Below, one piece after another: positions 35,077-43,405 of a stretch of DNA of 50,976 nucleotides (its first letter is position 1; each line of letters begins with the position of its first letter). Source of the stretch: Microvirga roseola. Its GTDB lineage: Bacteria > Pseudomonadota > Alphaproteobacteria > Rhizobiales > Beijerinckiaceae. A model generated the notes under the pieces. It saw nothing but the letters and a program-made list of their open reading frames with translations. It had not been told where the DNA came from and did not search any database. The stretch spans positions 1-50,976 of the forward strand of contig NZ_JAJATX010000020.1 of NCBI RefSeq assembly GCF_020866965.1, written 5' to 3'. The position numbers and the translations under genes are program-made.

Positions 35077-36200
35077 TGTGCCTTCTCCCGCCACTGGATG
35101 AACTCGTCGAAGACTTTCTTGCGATCGGAGCTTGAGAGGCCGCGTTCCTTCGCGAACCTTTCGAACTCGGCCTTCAGTGCAGAGTTATCGTCGGGCCGCT
35201 GCGCTGCCGCGGAGGTCGTCTGGGCTGCCGCTTCCTGCAGGAAGCGCGTCGCGGGCTCAAAGCGGGACCATCCCGGTACGTCGACGGCGAGGTTGACCTC
35301 CCGCCATTTTGGATGGCGCGGCTCCTTCTGAAACTGGTCGATCTTGTCGAAGAAAGCTTCGACGAAGGCCTCAAGCTGCTTGTAGCGAGCCGAGCGCGTG
35401 GGCCAGTTATACGCCACCAGCACGGCGCCGACCGCGATCGTCTCGACCGACTGCCCCTCCGGAACGAGACTGGGATAGTCCGCTGACTCTAGGGTCGCCG
35501 GGTAATAGCTTTCCTCGAATTCGGGCCCATAGGGCACCGGAAGGAAGTGGAAGCCAGCATCCTTCGGCACGCGCGCAAAAGCAGATCCTGGCTTTCCAGC
35601 TACATAGACCGTCGCTGTGACCTCGCCGGACTTCATCTGCTCGATTGCGTCTGCCTGGCCCATATTGACCTCGCGAACCTTCACCCCGAGCTTCTCGAAG
35701 AGTTCGCGCGCGACGAACTGTGTGCCGCCGCCGATATCGCTGAAGTTGACCGTCTTACCCTGAAGGTCCTGCACTGAGCGGATATCGGAGCGTGCCAGCA
35801 GATGCAGTTCCTCATTATAGAGCTTTGCGATGTAGACGAGTCGCTTCGACAAATCGCCCTGCTCGCGGTTCTCCTTCAACCGATTGAGATCGGTCGTCTG
35901 AGCGATTCCCATATCAACGCCCTTGAGCGAAAGGACATCGCGGATGTTCTGCGCACCACCCTTGCCGATCAGCGGGAGAACGCGAATCCCCTCTGGATCA
36001 TCCAGAACGGCAGAAAGATCATAGGCAATCTGGAGATATGTACCGGCAGGAGTGCCAGATACGATCGAGACTGTGTTCTGCTGGTTGGCGGCACCTTGCT
36101 TGACCGGCGCGGCAGAGGTGGATCCGGTATTTCCCACCAGCGCCGCAAGTGTCAGCGTAGCCGCAAACGCGACTGCAAGCCTTCTGATTCCGGATTTCAT
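35073..36200 (-). CDS. TAXI family TRAP-type solute-binding protein
   Basis: A 375-aa periplasmic binding protein. ATG 36200 gives a signal peptide (MKSGIRRLAVAFAATLTLAA). The mature fold shows NTVSIVSGTPAGTYLQIAYD, GGAQNIRDVLSLKGVDMGIA and DLQGKTVNFSDIGGGTQFVA, typical TAXI (TRAP-associated extracytoplasmic immunogenic) features. The C-terminus adds about 70 charged residues (AAAQRPDDNSALKAEFERFA). No TRAP permease gene is in the window, so it is an orphan receptor or works with a distant permease. It is translationally coupled to the downstream membrane protein. Confidence 0.9.
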   Translation of the reverse strand: MKSGIRRLAVAFAATLTLAALVGNTGSTSAAPVKQGAANQQNTVSIVSGTPAGTYLQIAYDLSAVLDDPEGIRVLPLIGKGGAQNIRDVLSLKGVDMGIAQTTDLNRLKENREQGDLSKRLVYIAKLYNEELHLLARSDIRSVQDLQGKTVNFSDIGGGTQFVARELFEKLGVKVREVNMGQADAIEQMKSGEVTATVYVAGKPGSAFARVPKDAGFHFLPVPYGPEFEESYYPATLESADYPSLVPEGQSVETIAVGAVLVAYNWPTRSARYKQLEAFVEAFFDKIDQFQKEPRHPKWREVNLAVDVPGWSRFEPATRFLQEAAAQTTSAAAQRPDDNSALKAEFERFAKERGLSSSDRKKVFDEFIQWREKAQ

Positions 36201-36296
36201 CCTCTGTCCCTTCTTCGACAGCCGGCTCGTTCTTGGCGATTGTGTCCCGCCGGTGCACGCTGCCCAGACAAGCAAATTCTGGCAAGAATAAGGGCG

Positions 36297-36521
36297 CTAA
36301 GCCGCTGAAATGGTACGAAAATTTTCCGCACTGGTCGCCTCGAAAACATCAATGCAATTGTGGCTGAGTTGCTTCAGCACCTTCGATGTGGCCTTGCACG
36401 CTCCTGGCGAGATGTCCTTCGGCCACTGCTCACGGTACGGTTGTGGAACAGGAAAATATTCCGGACCGTGGCTACGCGAACACGAGGCTGCGGCGTCACA
36501 TCGCGGCAACTTTTGGTACAT
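36297..36521 (-). CDS. possible small hypothetical protein, 74 aa
   Basis: The only coding-like frame in the 700-nt gap 36276-36984. It contains GPEYFPVPQPYREQWPKDIS, then a helix ATSKVLKQLSHNCIDVFEAT. No Shine-Dalgarno sequence is seen and no family recognised; it could be a fragment. Between 36522 and 36984 I see no supported gene. Confidence 0.3.
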   Translation of the reverse strand: MYQKLPRCDAAASCSRSHGPEYFPVPQPYREQWPKDISPGACKATSKVLKQLSHNCIDVFEATSAENFRTISAA

Positions 36522-36984
36522 ACGGGGGCGATCTGACAGGTTACTGACGGGAAGCGGATCTCATGTCCGCTCGCTCAAAGTAGCTTCCCGAAGAATGATT
36601 CTACGTCTCAACTGCAATCAACATTCCGGGGGCGAGTACCGCTCCAAGCCCGGAGCACGTGGTATCGGACTTCCGTTGAGTCGTAGAGCCTAGTGGGAGC
36701 TACCGGCTCCCTCCCTGCCCGTCGCACGATGCGCTAGTCTCTAGAGATCGTGCCCATACAGTGAATGGCCGAGAAGGAACAAAGCTCGTTAGCCCCTTGC
36801 TGGATTGGCTTAATGGATCATGGAGCCCCGGGGAGAAGCTTAGCGTTTGTACTTGCACCTGACCACTGCTCACGAAAAGCCTGCAGAAGTGGTTGACCTG
36901 CACGATGTGCAAGCCAGCTCTCGAGGATCTGCTCTTCCCCGCAGGATGCAGCCTGCGCTACCTGGGAGCTTCAGGAGAACGCGA

Positions 36985-37263
36985 GTGAGTGTGAAGAACA
37001 AAAAGCCGACCCAGAGAACTTACCGGACCCGGTTTGATCCGCCGACCCTGGAGGAGGCGATCTTCGCCGCTCAGGGACTGGCCGAGCACATCGAAGGGCA
37101 GACGCAGATTGCCGCCATGCTGATGGGACTGCCGGAAGATGAGGTCAGAGCCGCTGTAAAGAAGGCTGCACTGGCTTCGCCCCGGCCGCCCGTGTCCCGG
37201 TCCGTGGCTGGACGGCGGACCGTTGTGATCGAAAACAGATCCTCGCGCACTCTCAGCCGGTGA
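36985..37263 (+). CDS. small hypothetical protein, 92 aa
   Basis: GTG 36985 has CAGGAG seven nt upstream. The product starts VSVKNKKPTQRTYRTRFDPP, then EEAIFAAQGLAEHIEGQTQI and LPEDEVRAAVKKAA, with a basic C-terminus. The helical middle with QIAAMLMGLPEDEVR could be an HTH-like pair, but I cannot name a family. Convergent with the CYTH-like gene, 35 nt apart. Confidence 0.55.
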   Translation: MSVKNKKPTQRTYRTRFDPPTLEEAIFAAQGLAEHIEGQTQIAAMLMGLPEDEVRAAVKKAALASPRPPVSRSVAGRRTVVIENRSSRTLSR

Positions 37264-37298
37264 TCACGGCCAGGCACCTCTTGTGCAAGCAGGCTGCT

Positions 37299-37997
37299 CT
37301 AGGAGCGGGCATGCGGGCGGAGTGAGCGTGCCAGCTCCCGGATGACCTCATCCTCAATCCCAAGACCATCGGCGTCCTGATCATCAGATACCGATCCGGC
37401 CAGCTCTTCAGAGCCTGACGCGGCGGATGGATCAATGCCTGTGTCCTCCGGAGAGATCGCACCCTCTGGCGCTGCCCACGGGGTCTTCCTGTTCTCCAGA
37501 AGGTCGAGCAGACTGTTGAGCATCTCGTCTGTGAGCTCCACCTCAGGGGCGGCGGGAGGTCCGTTCAGGGCTATCCTCCGGTTCCTGTAGGCAGCTTCGC
37601 TCGTGACCTCAGCGCCAAACCAGGGCAGAGACTGGAACGCCCGGCCATCCTCCTCCAGGTCCACTGAGATCAGATCCAGGAGACCCGGCCGGATGAAGTG
37701 CTGGAGCTGGATCTCATAAGAGCCGATCGACAGGTCAACACGGACGTATTCCACCTGCCCGGCGCTGACGGCGAGAAGGGCCTGTGCCTGAGCGGCAGAG
37801 ATGTCAGCGCGCTCCTCGGGGGCTTCCGCAGGATGGCAGACGAGGATCAGGCTGCTCCGGGTCTCCTCGATCCGCACAAGGGCACTGCGCTGCGGCCGGT
37901 CCGGGAAGTAGCCCTCCAGCACATATGCGCCGCCCTTCTCGCGCTGGATCAGGCGGGCCAGAGATGGAGGGACGATAAACTGACGGCGCGTGCTCAT
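37299..37997 (-). CDS. degenerate CYTH-domain protein
   Basis: 232 aa from ATG 37997 (AGAGGA about 9 nt upstream). The N-terminus RRQFIVPPSLARLIQREK, then GYFPDRPQRSALVRIE and VEYVRVDLSIG, and the terminal FQSLPWFGAEVTSEAAYRNR follow the CYTH (adenylate cyclase/triphosphatase) layout. In active CYTH enzymes the first strand carries ExExK (EIERKFLV); here it reads STRRQFIVP and the acidic residues are missing. Residues about 165-232 form a Glu/Asp-rich tail not found in simple CYTH enzymes. I infer a non-catalytic ligand- or protein-binding role. Confidence 0.65.
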   Translation of the reverse strand: MSTRRQFIVPPSLARLIQREKGGAYVLEGYFPDRPQRSALVRIEETRSSLILVCHPAEAPEERADISAAQAQALLAVSAGQVEYVRVDLSIGSYEIQLQHFIRPGLLDLISVDLEEDGRAFQSLPWFGAEVTSEAAYRNRRIALNGPPAAPEVELTDEMLNSLLDLLENRKTPWAAPEGAISPEDTGIDPSAASGSEELAGSVSDDQDADGLGIEDEVIRELARSLRPHARS

Positions 37998-38581
37998 TCG
38001 GGAGGTCCTCTCAGGGCGGACCGGCTCGGAGCCAGAACCCGCCCTGCCCTCCATCTAGAGCATGGGCCCGCAGACCAGAAGCTGCCGGAGCCGGCCTTTC
38101 CTGCTTTGCAGGCCGGAATCCTCCCGCCGAAGCTGGTGGTGAGGATCAAAGCCTCGAAGAAGATCGCCTAAGGAATCCGTATCTGCAGCATGTATCCGCC
38201 GTTGTGTCCTTCTTGGTACAGCCACACCTTCGTAAATCAGCCATTCTGTTGCTGTCCGAGGCCGGAGGGCTGGGAGCACACTTCCCTTGGAACTAAGCGC
38301 CTCTGCGTGAGCAGGGCGCTTCTCTTTTGGTTCTGCCGCAACTTGACTTCTACTTATTTGTACTGGCGAACTCGCACTGGCCGAATACTGTAGCATCAGC
38401 GATTGCGCGCCATCGGGTTTGCGACCGAGCCCCCATTGGGGCCGCGCCGTCTGAGTTCCCTGACAATACTTTCAGCCAAGGCTGACATTCAGGCTGTGAT
38501 GGCCCGTACTAGCGGCATGACCGCATTAATATCCATAGCCACAGTGGCAGGCACTATCCTCGGGCTCCTTTCCTGCGCCGC

Positions 38582-38804
38582 TTAAGCCAGAGCCAAGCGC
38601 TCGATTGCCCACCAATAGACGTTCGGGATCCCGCACTCCCCCACTCAAATGCCTGGTACTCCCGCACAGTCATCTCAAGCCTGTAGGCCATTTCGGCCTG
38701 CGAAAAGCCCATCGCCGTTCAAGCCTGTAGGCCATTTCGGCCTGCGAAAAGCCCATCGCCGTCCGAATACGGACAAGCTCCTCGATCCGCGCCGTGTCAG
38801 CCAT
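38582..38804 (-). pseudogene. small helix-turn-helix protein broken by a tandem duplication
   Basis: From ATG 38804: MADTARIEELVRIRTAMGFS then QAEMAYRLE, an XRE-like HTH. A second, identical 44-bp copy of the segment then shifts the frame and leads to a stop. Past the repeat, TVREYQAFE and, after one further 1-nt shift, ECGIPNVYWWAIERLALA to TAA 38582-38584 finish an HTH protein of about 59 aa. Without the duplicate and with one base restored the gene would be intact. Confidence 0.7.
38675..38762. repeat. perfect 44-bp tandem duplication
   Basis: Two adjacent identical 44-nt copies (38675-38718 and 38719-38762), each beginning TCAAGCCTGTAGGCC. No differences between copies, so the event is recent or an assembly error. 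44 is not a multiple of three and destroys the HTH frame. Confidence 0.95.
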
Positions 38805-38967
38805 GAGAGGTGCTTCCAAGTGTGTTGCTCTGGCGAAGTTAACTAGCCGGCAACACGAAGCTCAAGAAGCCTCACACGTTTTCTTCGTCACATGGTTTAC
38901 GGCAGACCGTTGTCCAGGGTGGCGCGGAGGCGGCCAAGCTCTGGCAGGAGCATCCGGATTACTATCC

Positions 38968-39005
38968 TGCGCAAAGTCGCTGTTTGCAAACAGCGACTTT
39001 GCGCA
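38968..39005. repeat. 38-bp perfect palindrome with no loop
   Basis: Arm TGCGCAAAGTCGCTGTTTG (38968-38986) is immediately followed by its exact reverse complement (38987-39005). It sits 18 nt before the ATG of the DUF6894-like gene and replaces the expected ribosome-binding region. No poly-T follows, so it is not an ordinary terminator. Confidence 0.95.
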
Positions 39006-39022
39006 ACTTACAGACGCAAAAA

Positions 39023-39250
39023 ATGCGCTGCTACTTCCACCTCGTGAACGGCCACGAGATGATCCCGGACAATGCAGGTGTCGATGTTCCGGACCTAGAT
39101 GTCGCCCACAGCCTTGCCCTGCAGGTCCTCCAGGAGATCCGCGAAGAGGCCGATCAGTCAGACGAGGAATGAGGGGATTGGCAACTCGATGTTGTCTGCC
39201 CGCAGGGAAGCGTTCTGCTCTCGATCCCTCTGGGAGCGAGCCTACAGTAG
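39023..39250 (+). pseudogene. DUF6894-like small protein with in-frame TGA
   Basis: ATG 39023: MRCYFHLVNGHEMIPDNAGV, then DLDVAHSLALQVLQEIREE, the N-terminal half of DUF6894-type proteins. TGA at 39170-39172 ends it at 49 aa, but the same frame continues GDWQLDVVCPQGSVLLSIPL and GASLQ to TAG 39248-39250, which is the expected C-terminal strand pair (WxLDV...G.VLxxI). So the gene is split by one stop codon. It resembles the intact paralogues at 42201 and 43406. Confidence 0.65.
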
Positions 39251-39256
39251 CGGGCT

Positions 39257-39679
39257 TTAGATCTGCACTGGCGCGGGCTCTACCACCTGCGGTGTGGCCA
39301 TCTGACGGACGACACCAATGACAGTCTCGGGCAGGTACGGTTTGGCGAGGAATACCGCATCCTCAGGCAGATCGTCGGGGCCAGGGCGTTCGCGGCCGGA
39401 GGTGACGATGATCCCGGTCCCCGGCCATCGCTCCCGCACAACGTGAGCCAGATTAATCCCGTTCATGGAGCCCGGCATCTCAAGGTCCGTGACAACAGCC
39501 TGCACGTCAGGGCGGGCCTCAAGGATCTGTACGGCCTCGTCGGCATTCACGGCCTCGAAAACCTTGAAGCCGGCCTCGGCGAGAAAGTCGGTGATGAACA
39601 TGCGCACGAGGGTTTGGTCTTCGACCACAAGAACCACCATACGGTGCTCGGACGACAAGTGGCTCATAGGCAGGACCAT
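39257..39679 (-). CDS. single-domain response regulator (CheY-like)
   Basis: 140 aa from ATG 39679 (other starts at 39667, 39640 and, in an extended frame, GTG 39796 are possible). Acidic pair ED in VLVVEDQTL, phospho-acceptor Asp in VVTDLEMPG, switch Thr/Ser in IVTSGRE and Lys in LAKPYLP. No output domain. Such receiver-only proteins commonly pair with HWE-type kinases in this order; a broken sensor kinase lies at 40894-42063 on the same strand. Confidence 0.9.
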   Translation of the reverse strand: MVLPMSHLSSEHRMVVLVVEDQTLVRMFITDFLAEAGFKVFEAVNADEAVQILEARPDVQAVVTDLEMPGSMNGINLAHVVRERWPGTGIIVTSGRERPGPDDLPEDAVFLAKPYLPETVIGVVRQMATPQVVEPAPVQI

Positions 39680-39850
39680 ACTCGTAGCCTCGTAGGTGCC
39701 TAACAAAAGCGGAGCCGTTCCGTTCCCGGGACCCTTACTCCGCCTAGACGGCGCCAATCCCACAACCTTGATCCGCTCCAAGCCGTGATCATCCACAGGT
39801 CTCCAGGTGATCCTGCTTCACGGTGTGTTCGCCAGCTCTCCAAGAAAAAA

Positions 39851-39869
39851 GGGCCGCACAGAGCGGCCC
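39851..39869 (-). terminator. Rho-independent terminator (-)
   Basis: GGGCCGC - ACAGA - GCGGCCC, followed on the minus strand by TTTTTTCTTG. It ends a leftward transcript from about 39880-40000 that contains no clear protein gene but a second hairpin (CCGCTGA/TCAGCGG, about 39892-39914), a possible small RNA. Confidence 0.75.
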
Positions 39870-40170
39870 TGGAAGGGGCGAAGAGCCAAGCGCCGCTGAT
39901 GTTGGCGGTCAGCGGTTTGGCGCCTCGGTACGGTTTCATTACGAGGCTAAGCTTAACCAGGGCTTACCAGCGCCTGGAAAGGGTACTATCGCGCCACGAT
40001 CTGGAGTAGAACCAGTCCTCTGCCGATGACCCGATAACCTGGAGTGCTGGTTATGACGGTGATCTGGGAGCACTCCATCCGTGCCATCGCGGGGCTCCAG
40101 GTAGGAACTCGCTAACCTTTCGTCGCTATCACAGAGCTACGGCTGTGAGACGCATCGCGGCCTACCCCAG

Positions 40171-40205
40171 GAAGCCCCGTCCGGATCTACCCCGGGCGGG
40201 GCTTC
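40171..40205 (+). terminator. terminator-like hairpin
   Basis: GAAGCCCCG (40171-40179) and CGGGGCTTC (40197-40205) with a 17-nt loop, followed by TTAGTT on the plus strand. The U-tract is weak, so efficiency is doubtful. No gene is recognised from 39870 to 40629. Confidence 0.45.
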
Positions 40206-40746
40206 TTAGTTCAGCCCGCCAGAAGAGAAACGCCCTAGTGTGAACCGAGGTGCTTCGCGAGGACCAAGGGAGTGCCCCGCAGCCTTCCGCTTGGACAAGA
40301 ACTGAGTGCATCAATTCCCTGGTTATGGCTGTCCCCGGAAGCATACAGGAGCCGGCTATGTCCTACTACATGCTGGCCAGCAGAAGACTCGCTCCAATGA
40401 AACCGCTAACAGAGGCCACGAACAAGACCGACGCTCGCTGAAATGAGGCGCCTACATCGGAGGTCTTTTGGTTCGCATTGGTGCTGGCTTCTTTAACTGT
40501 TATGGCCTGTGACTGGTTCATGAGCTTACCCTGCTCGCAAAGCTACTGCTGCATGCTTTCCTAACGCAGGAATGTCCTTGCCGGTTCGGTCACGAAGGTT
40601 ATCCGATTGTTTCGAGAGGCACAGGATCTATGTGTCGGTACTGCTGCACTCCCATCGACGTGAGCCTTGAGGACGTCCGAGAGCTTGTGAAATGAGAAGC
40701 GAAGGTCGGCCCAAGTGACCGAATGTTGCCGCAGCCGACCCAATGG

Positions 40747-40775
40747 AGGCCGCCCAATCGGGCGGCCTTCGTTTT
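40747..40775 (+). terminator. Rho-independent terminator (+)
   Basis: AGGCCGCCC - AATC - GGGCGGCCT then TCGTTTT. A strong 9-bp stem with a tetraloop, ending a rightward transcript from 40561-40740 of unknown content. Confidence 0.8.
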
Positions 40776-40893
40776 GCGAGCACGACTGATCTTCGTCTGC
40801 TCCTGCCTCATAATCGGACTTTCAGCCTACTTCCGGAATGTGCCAAAAGGCGACGTTTATAATCGGACTCCCTGCATGCCAGAGCTCCCGGCT

Positions 40894-42063
40894 TCAGGCC
40901 AACTGCATACGGAAGGTGAAGCACGTCTCCCTGGGTTCGGAGGAAACCTGGAGCGTGCCCCCATGCGCGCGGGCAATTTCTGAGGCAATGTACAGCCCGA
41001 GGCCAAGCCCTGCTGGCCCTGCCGGTCGGCCACACGGAAACGGAAGAAGGGTTGGAAAAGACGCTCGACTGTGGCAGGCGGAATCGGATCGCCTTTGTTG
41101 GAAGCCGACAGTTCGAATGCATCCTGATCGGTCAAGGCGCGGACCTGGATCGGCTCATCGGCCGCGCGTGCATGAGCGCGTTGCCGACCAGATTCGAGAG
41201 CAACTGAGCGAGGCGGGCGCAGTCGCAGCTCACGGCCTCGGTCACGGAGAGCTGTGTCTCGATGACGCGTTCAGGCCAGGCAGCCCGTAGCTCGTCGACT
41301 ACCTGCTCCAGGACCAGGCCGAGAGGCACCTGTGCGTCACGTTCCAGCGAAAGACCACCTCCCAAGCAGCCCCGTGCAAGGTCGAGCACGTTGTCGATCA
41401 ACTCGGCCATGCGGCCAGCGCTGCTCTGAATCAGACCGACGAGGGTCGCGCCCTTCGGGCTGAGAGGCTCCTTCAGCAGCATTCTGGTCCCGGCATCAAT
41501 GGAGGCAAGCGGGTTGCGCAGATCGTGGCCAAGCACGGCGATGAACTGCTCCCTCAGTTCCGAGGTCTTGCGCTCATCCAGAAGATTGGCCTCGCTGGCT
41601 GCCAGCCGCTCGCTCGCGTTCAGGTGAAAGCCGATGAGCTCCGCGAACAACCTGAACATGCCAATCGTCTCGGGACTGTTCAGCCGCGCCGGGCGAGGGT
41701 CGATGGAGCAAAGAGTGCCGAAGAAGGTGCCGTCCGCAAGAATGATCGGCATCGAGATATAGCTCTGGAAGCCGTATATCGCCGGGGTGTGATGCTGGCG
41801 GTACGCCTCACTCTCGGCGACATGATCGATGATGACGGGCTGCTCAGACTGCCGGATCTCGTGGCAGATGGTGGTCTCGACCTTCAGCTCGCCGCCGGGC
41901 CGGAGGCCGAACTCAATGTCGTCACGCACGGCACAAGCGATCCTCGGTGACCCGCGCTACAGCGGCGAAGCCCGTCCCCGTCGTGCGGCACACCACTTCG
42001 AGGATTGTCGGAACCGCTGAGATGCGGTCGATGGCGGCCAAATCCGCCCCATAATCGTCTGCC
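40894..42063 (-). pseudogene. GAF-domain sensor histidine kinase with several frameshifts
   Basis: The minus strand holds a whole GAF-HisKA-HATPase kinase in four frame segments. (1) LAAIDRISAVPTILEVVCRT upstream of 41940, then an apparent deletion. (2) 41929-41132: GAF (HVAESEAYRQHHTPAIYGF, GTLCSIDP) and HisKA with H in FIAVLGHDLRNPLASID, N-box LLSNLVGNALMHA. (3) About 41160: one base missing, continuing ADEPIQVRALTDQDAFELSA. (4) About 41000: one base missing at QGLGLGLYIASEIARAHGGT, ending at TGA 40894-40896. All functional motifs exist but not in one frame. Confidence 0.85.
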
Positions 42064-42147
42064 TCGTCAGGTCAGTCCCCCTTGCCGGGATGAGATCCTA
42101 CCTCAGCCAAGCCTTTCATGTCACCGCAGCTATTTTTACGAAATGTT

Positions 42148-42180
42148 GAACATCCGATCTCCCGATGATTTTGTAGGCAC
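42148..42180 (+). promoter_or_regulatory. shared upstream element, copy 1 (before DUF6894-like gene)
   Basis: GAAC (42148-42151), 19 nt, TTGTAGGCAC (42171-42180), then the GTG start exactly 30 nt after the first T of the second box. The same arrangement and spacings occur before the paralogue at 43406. Confidence 0.5.
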
Positions 42181-42200
42181 CTGTCCGAGGGGGAGTCGCC

Positions 42201-42449
42201 GTGCCTCACTTCTATTTCGACGTATCCGTGGGAAATGACTTCGCTCGCGATGATGACGGGCTTGAGCTCGACAGTCTCGACGCCGCCAAAGCCGAGGCCA
42301 TGCGGGCTGCCGCTGGGATTGGCCATGACAGTCCGCCGAACGGCAGCTCCTCTGATGTCACTGTGCAGGTCATGGACGAACAGGGCCAACCGGTCCTCAC
42401 CGTGGCGGTTTTCGTGACGGCTCATCGGGTGGTCCGCACACCCGCGTGA
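42201..42449 (+). CDS. DUF6894-like small protein
   Basis: An 82-aa protein with GTG start: MPHFYFDVSVGNDFARDDDG, LELDSLDAAKAEAMRAAAGI, then VTVQVMDEQGQPVLTVAVFV. The RxYFDV..G....D.dG.el.sLdaA..EA..a layout followed by two strands is the small Hyphomicrobiales family now called DUF6894; function unknown. It lies upstream of a Crp/Fnr regulator and shares its upstream element with the copy at 43406. Confidence 0.8.
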   Translation: MPHFYFDVSVGNDFARDDDGLELDSLDAAKAEAMRAAAGIGHDSPPNGSSSDVTVQVMDEQGQPVLTVAVFVTAHRVVRTPA

Positions 42450-42595
42450 GGATGGCGGTGTCGGCGGTGGCTGTTTTTGAAACGCTACCGGACAGCAGCC
42501 AGAGGTATGAGCCGAGCTCTACTCGCCTTCCTGTGCCGGTTCCGCTACGCTGATGGACATCGACAGCCATCCTCCGGAAGGAGTCCGTCCTGACC

Positions 42596-43309
42596 TTGCC
42601 TTTCATCCATAAGCTTGAGCAGTACGACCGCCTCTCGGACACGGAGCGACAGCTTCTTGAGGGCGCCATCGTTCGGCAAAGAGCGGTCCCAAAGGGTGAG
42701 GACATGATCCGGGAGGGGGACTGCCCCGCCGAGAGTACTTTCCTCATCAAAGGCTTTGCCGCGCGCTACAGCCTTCTCAGGAACGGCAAGCGCCAGATCA
42801 CGGCCCTTCACGTGCCTGGCGACTTTGTCGACCTCCACAGCTTCCTCGTGAAGAAGACGGACCACGCCGTCATGGCGATCACGCCCTGCACGGTCGGCAC
42901 CATCGCCCACGAGACGCTGCGCGGGATCTCCGAAAACCACCCCCACCTGGCGCGTCTACTTGCGGTGAACATTGTCGTTGATGGAGCCATCCACCGCCAG
43001 TGGATCGTGGCCATGGGGCGACGCTCGGCCCGTGAGCATATGGCTCACCTGCTCTGCGAGTTGTTCGTTCGTCTGCGGGCAGTCGGGCTGGTCACGGATG
43101 ACAGTTTTGATCTCCCTTTGACCCAAGCCGAGCTGGGCGACAGCCTTGGGCTCTCGACCGTCCACGTCAACCGGGTCCTCCAGGACCTGCGCAAGGAGGG
43201 GTTGATCACCTGGCGCGGTGAAGCCCTGGCCATCGAGGACTGGCCGCGCCTGCAAGAGATTGCCGAGTTCGACCCGACCTTCCTGAGCCTGGAAGTCGAG
43301 CCACGCTAG
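42596..43309 (+). CDS. Crp/Fnr family transcriptional regulator
   Basis: A 237-aa regulator with an N-terminal cNMP-type sensor barrel (about 10-125; EGDCPAESTFLIKGFAARYS, LHVPGDFVDLHSFLV) and a C-terminal Crp HTH (TQAELGDSLGLSTVHVNRVL, LRKEGLITWRG). No FNR-type Cys cluster is seen. The start is a TTG at 42596 with AGGAG about 15 nt upstream; no in-frame ATG fits. It is flanked on both sides by DUF6894-like genes and probably senses a stress signal. Confidence 0.92.
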   Translation: MPFIHKLEQYDRLSDTERQLLEGAIVRQRAVPKGEDMIREGDCPAESTFLIKGFAARYSLLRNGKRQITALHVPGDFVDLHSFLVKKTDHAVMAITPCTVGTIAHETLRGISENHPHLARLLAVNIVVDGAIHRQWIVAMGRRSAREHMAHLLCELFVRLRAVGLVTDDSFDLPLTQAELGDSLGLSTVHVNRVLQDLRKEGLITWRGEALAIEDWPRLQEIAEFDPTFLSLEVEPR

Positions 43310-43352
43310 CAGGAGCAATGCGCCGCCTTCGATAATCGCCTTGCGGAAGACC

Positions 43353-43385
43353 GAACCAACCACTCCTCTCCGCTCTTGTAGGCAC
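43353..43385 (+). promoter_or_regulatory. shared upstream element, copy 2 (before DUF6894-like gene)
   Basis: GAAC (43353-43356), 19 nt, TTGTAGGCAC (43376-43385), GTG start 30 nt after the first T. Identical spacing to the copy at 42148, while the spacer sequence differs, which points to a conserved promoter rather than simple duplication. Confidence 0.5.
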
Positions 43386-43405
43386 GTCGGCGGAGAAACT
43401 GCGCA

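Noticed and set aside
36445..36470. GGAAC-N17-CGTG
   Set aside because: Near match to EcfG, but one box mismatch and no supported gene downstream on that strand.
36310..36693. 127-codon plus-strand open frame
   Set aside because: No start signal, no family and biased composition; the opposite-strand frame 36297-36521 looks slightly more protein-like.
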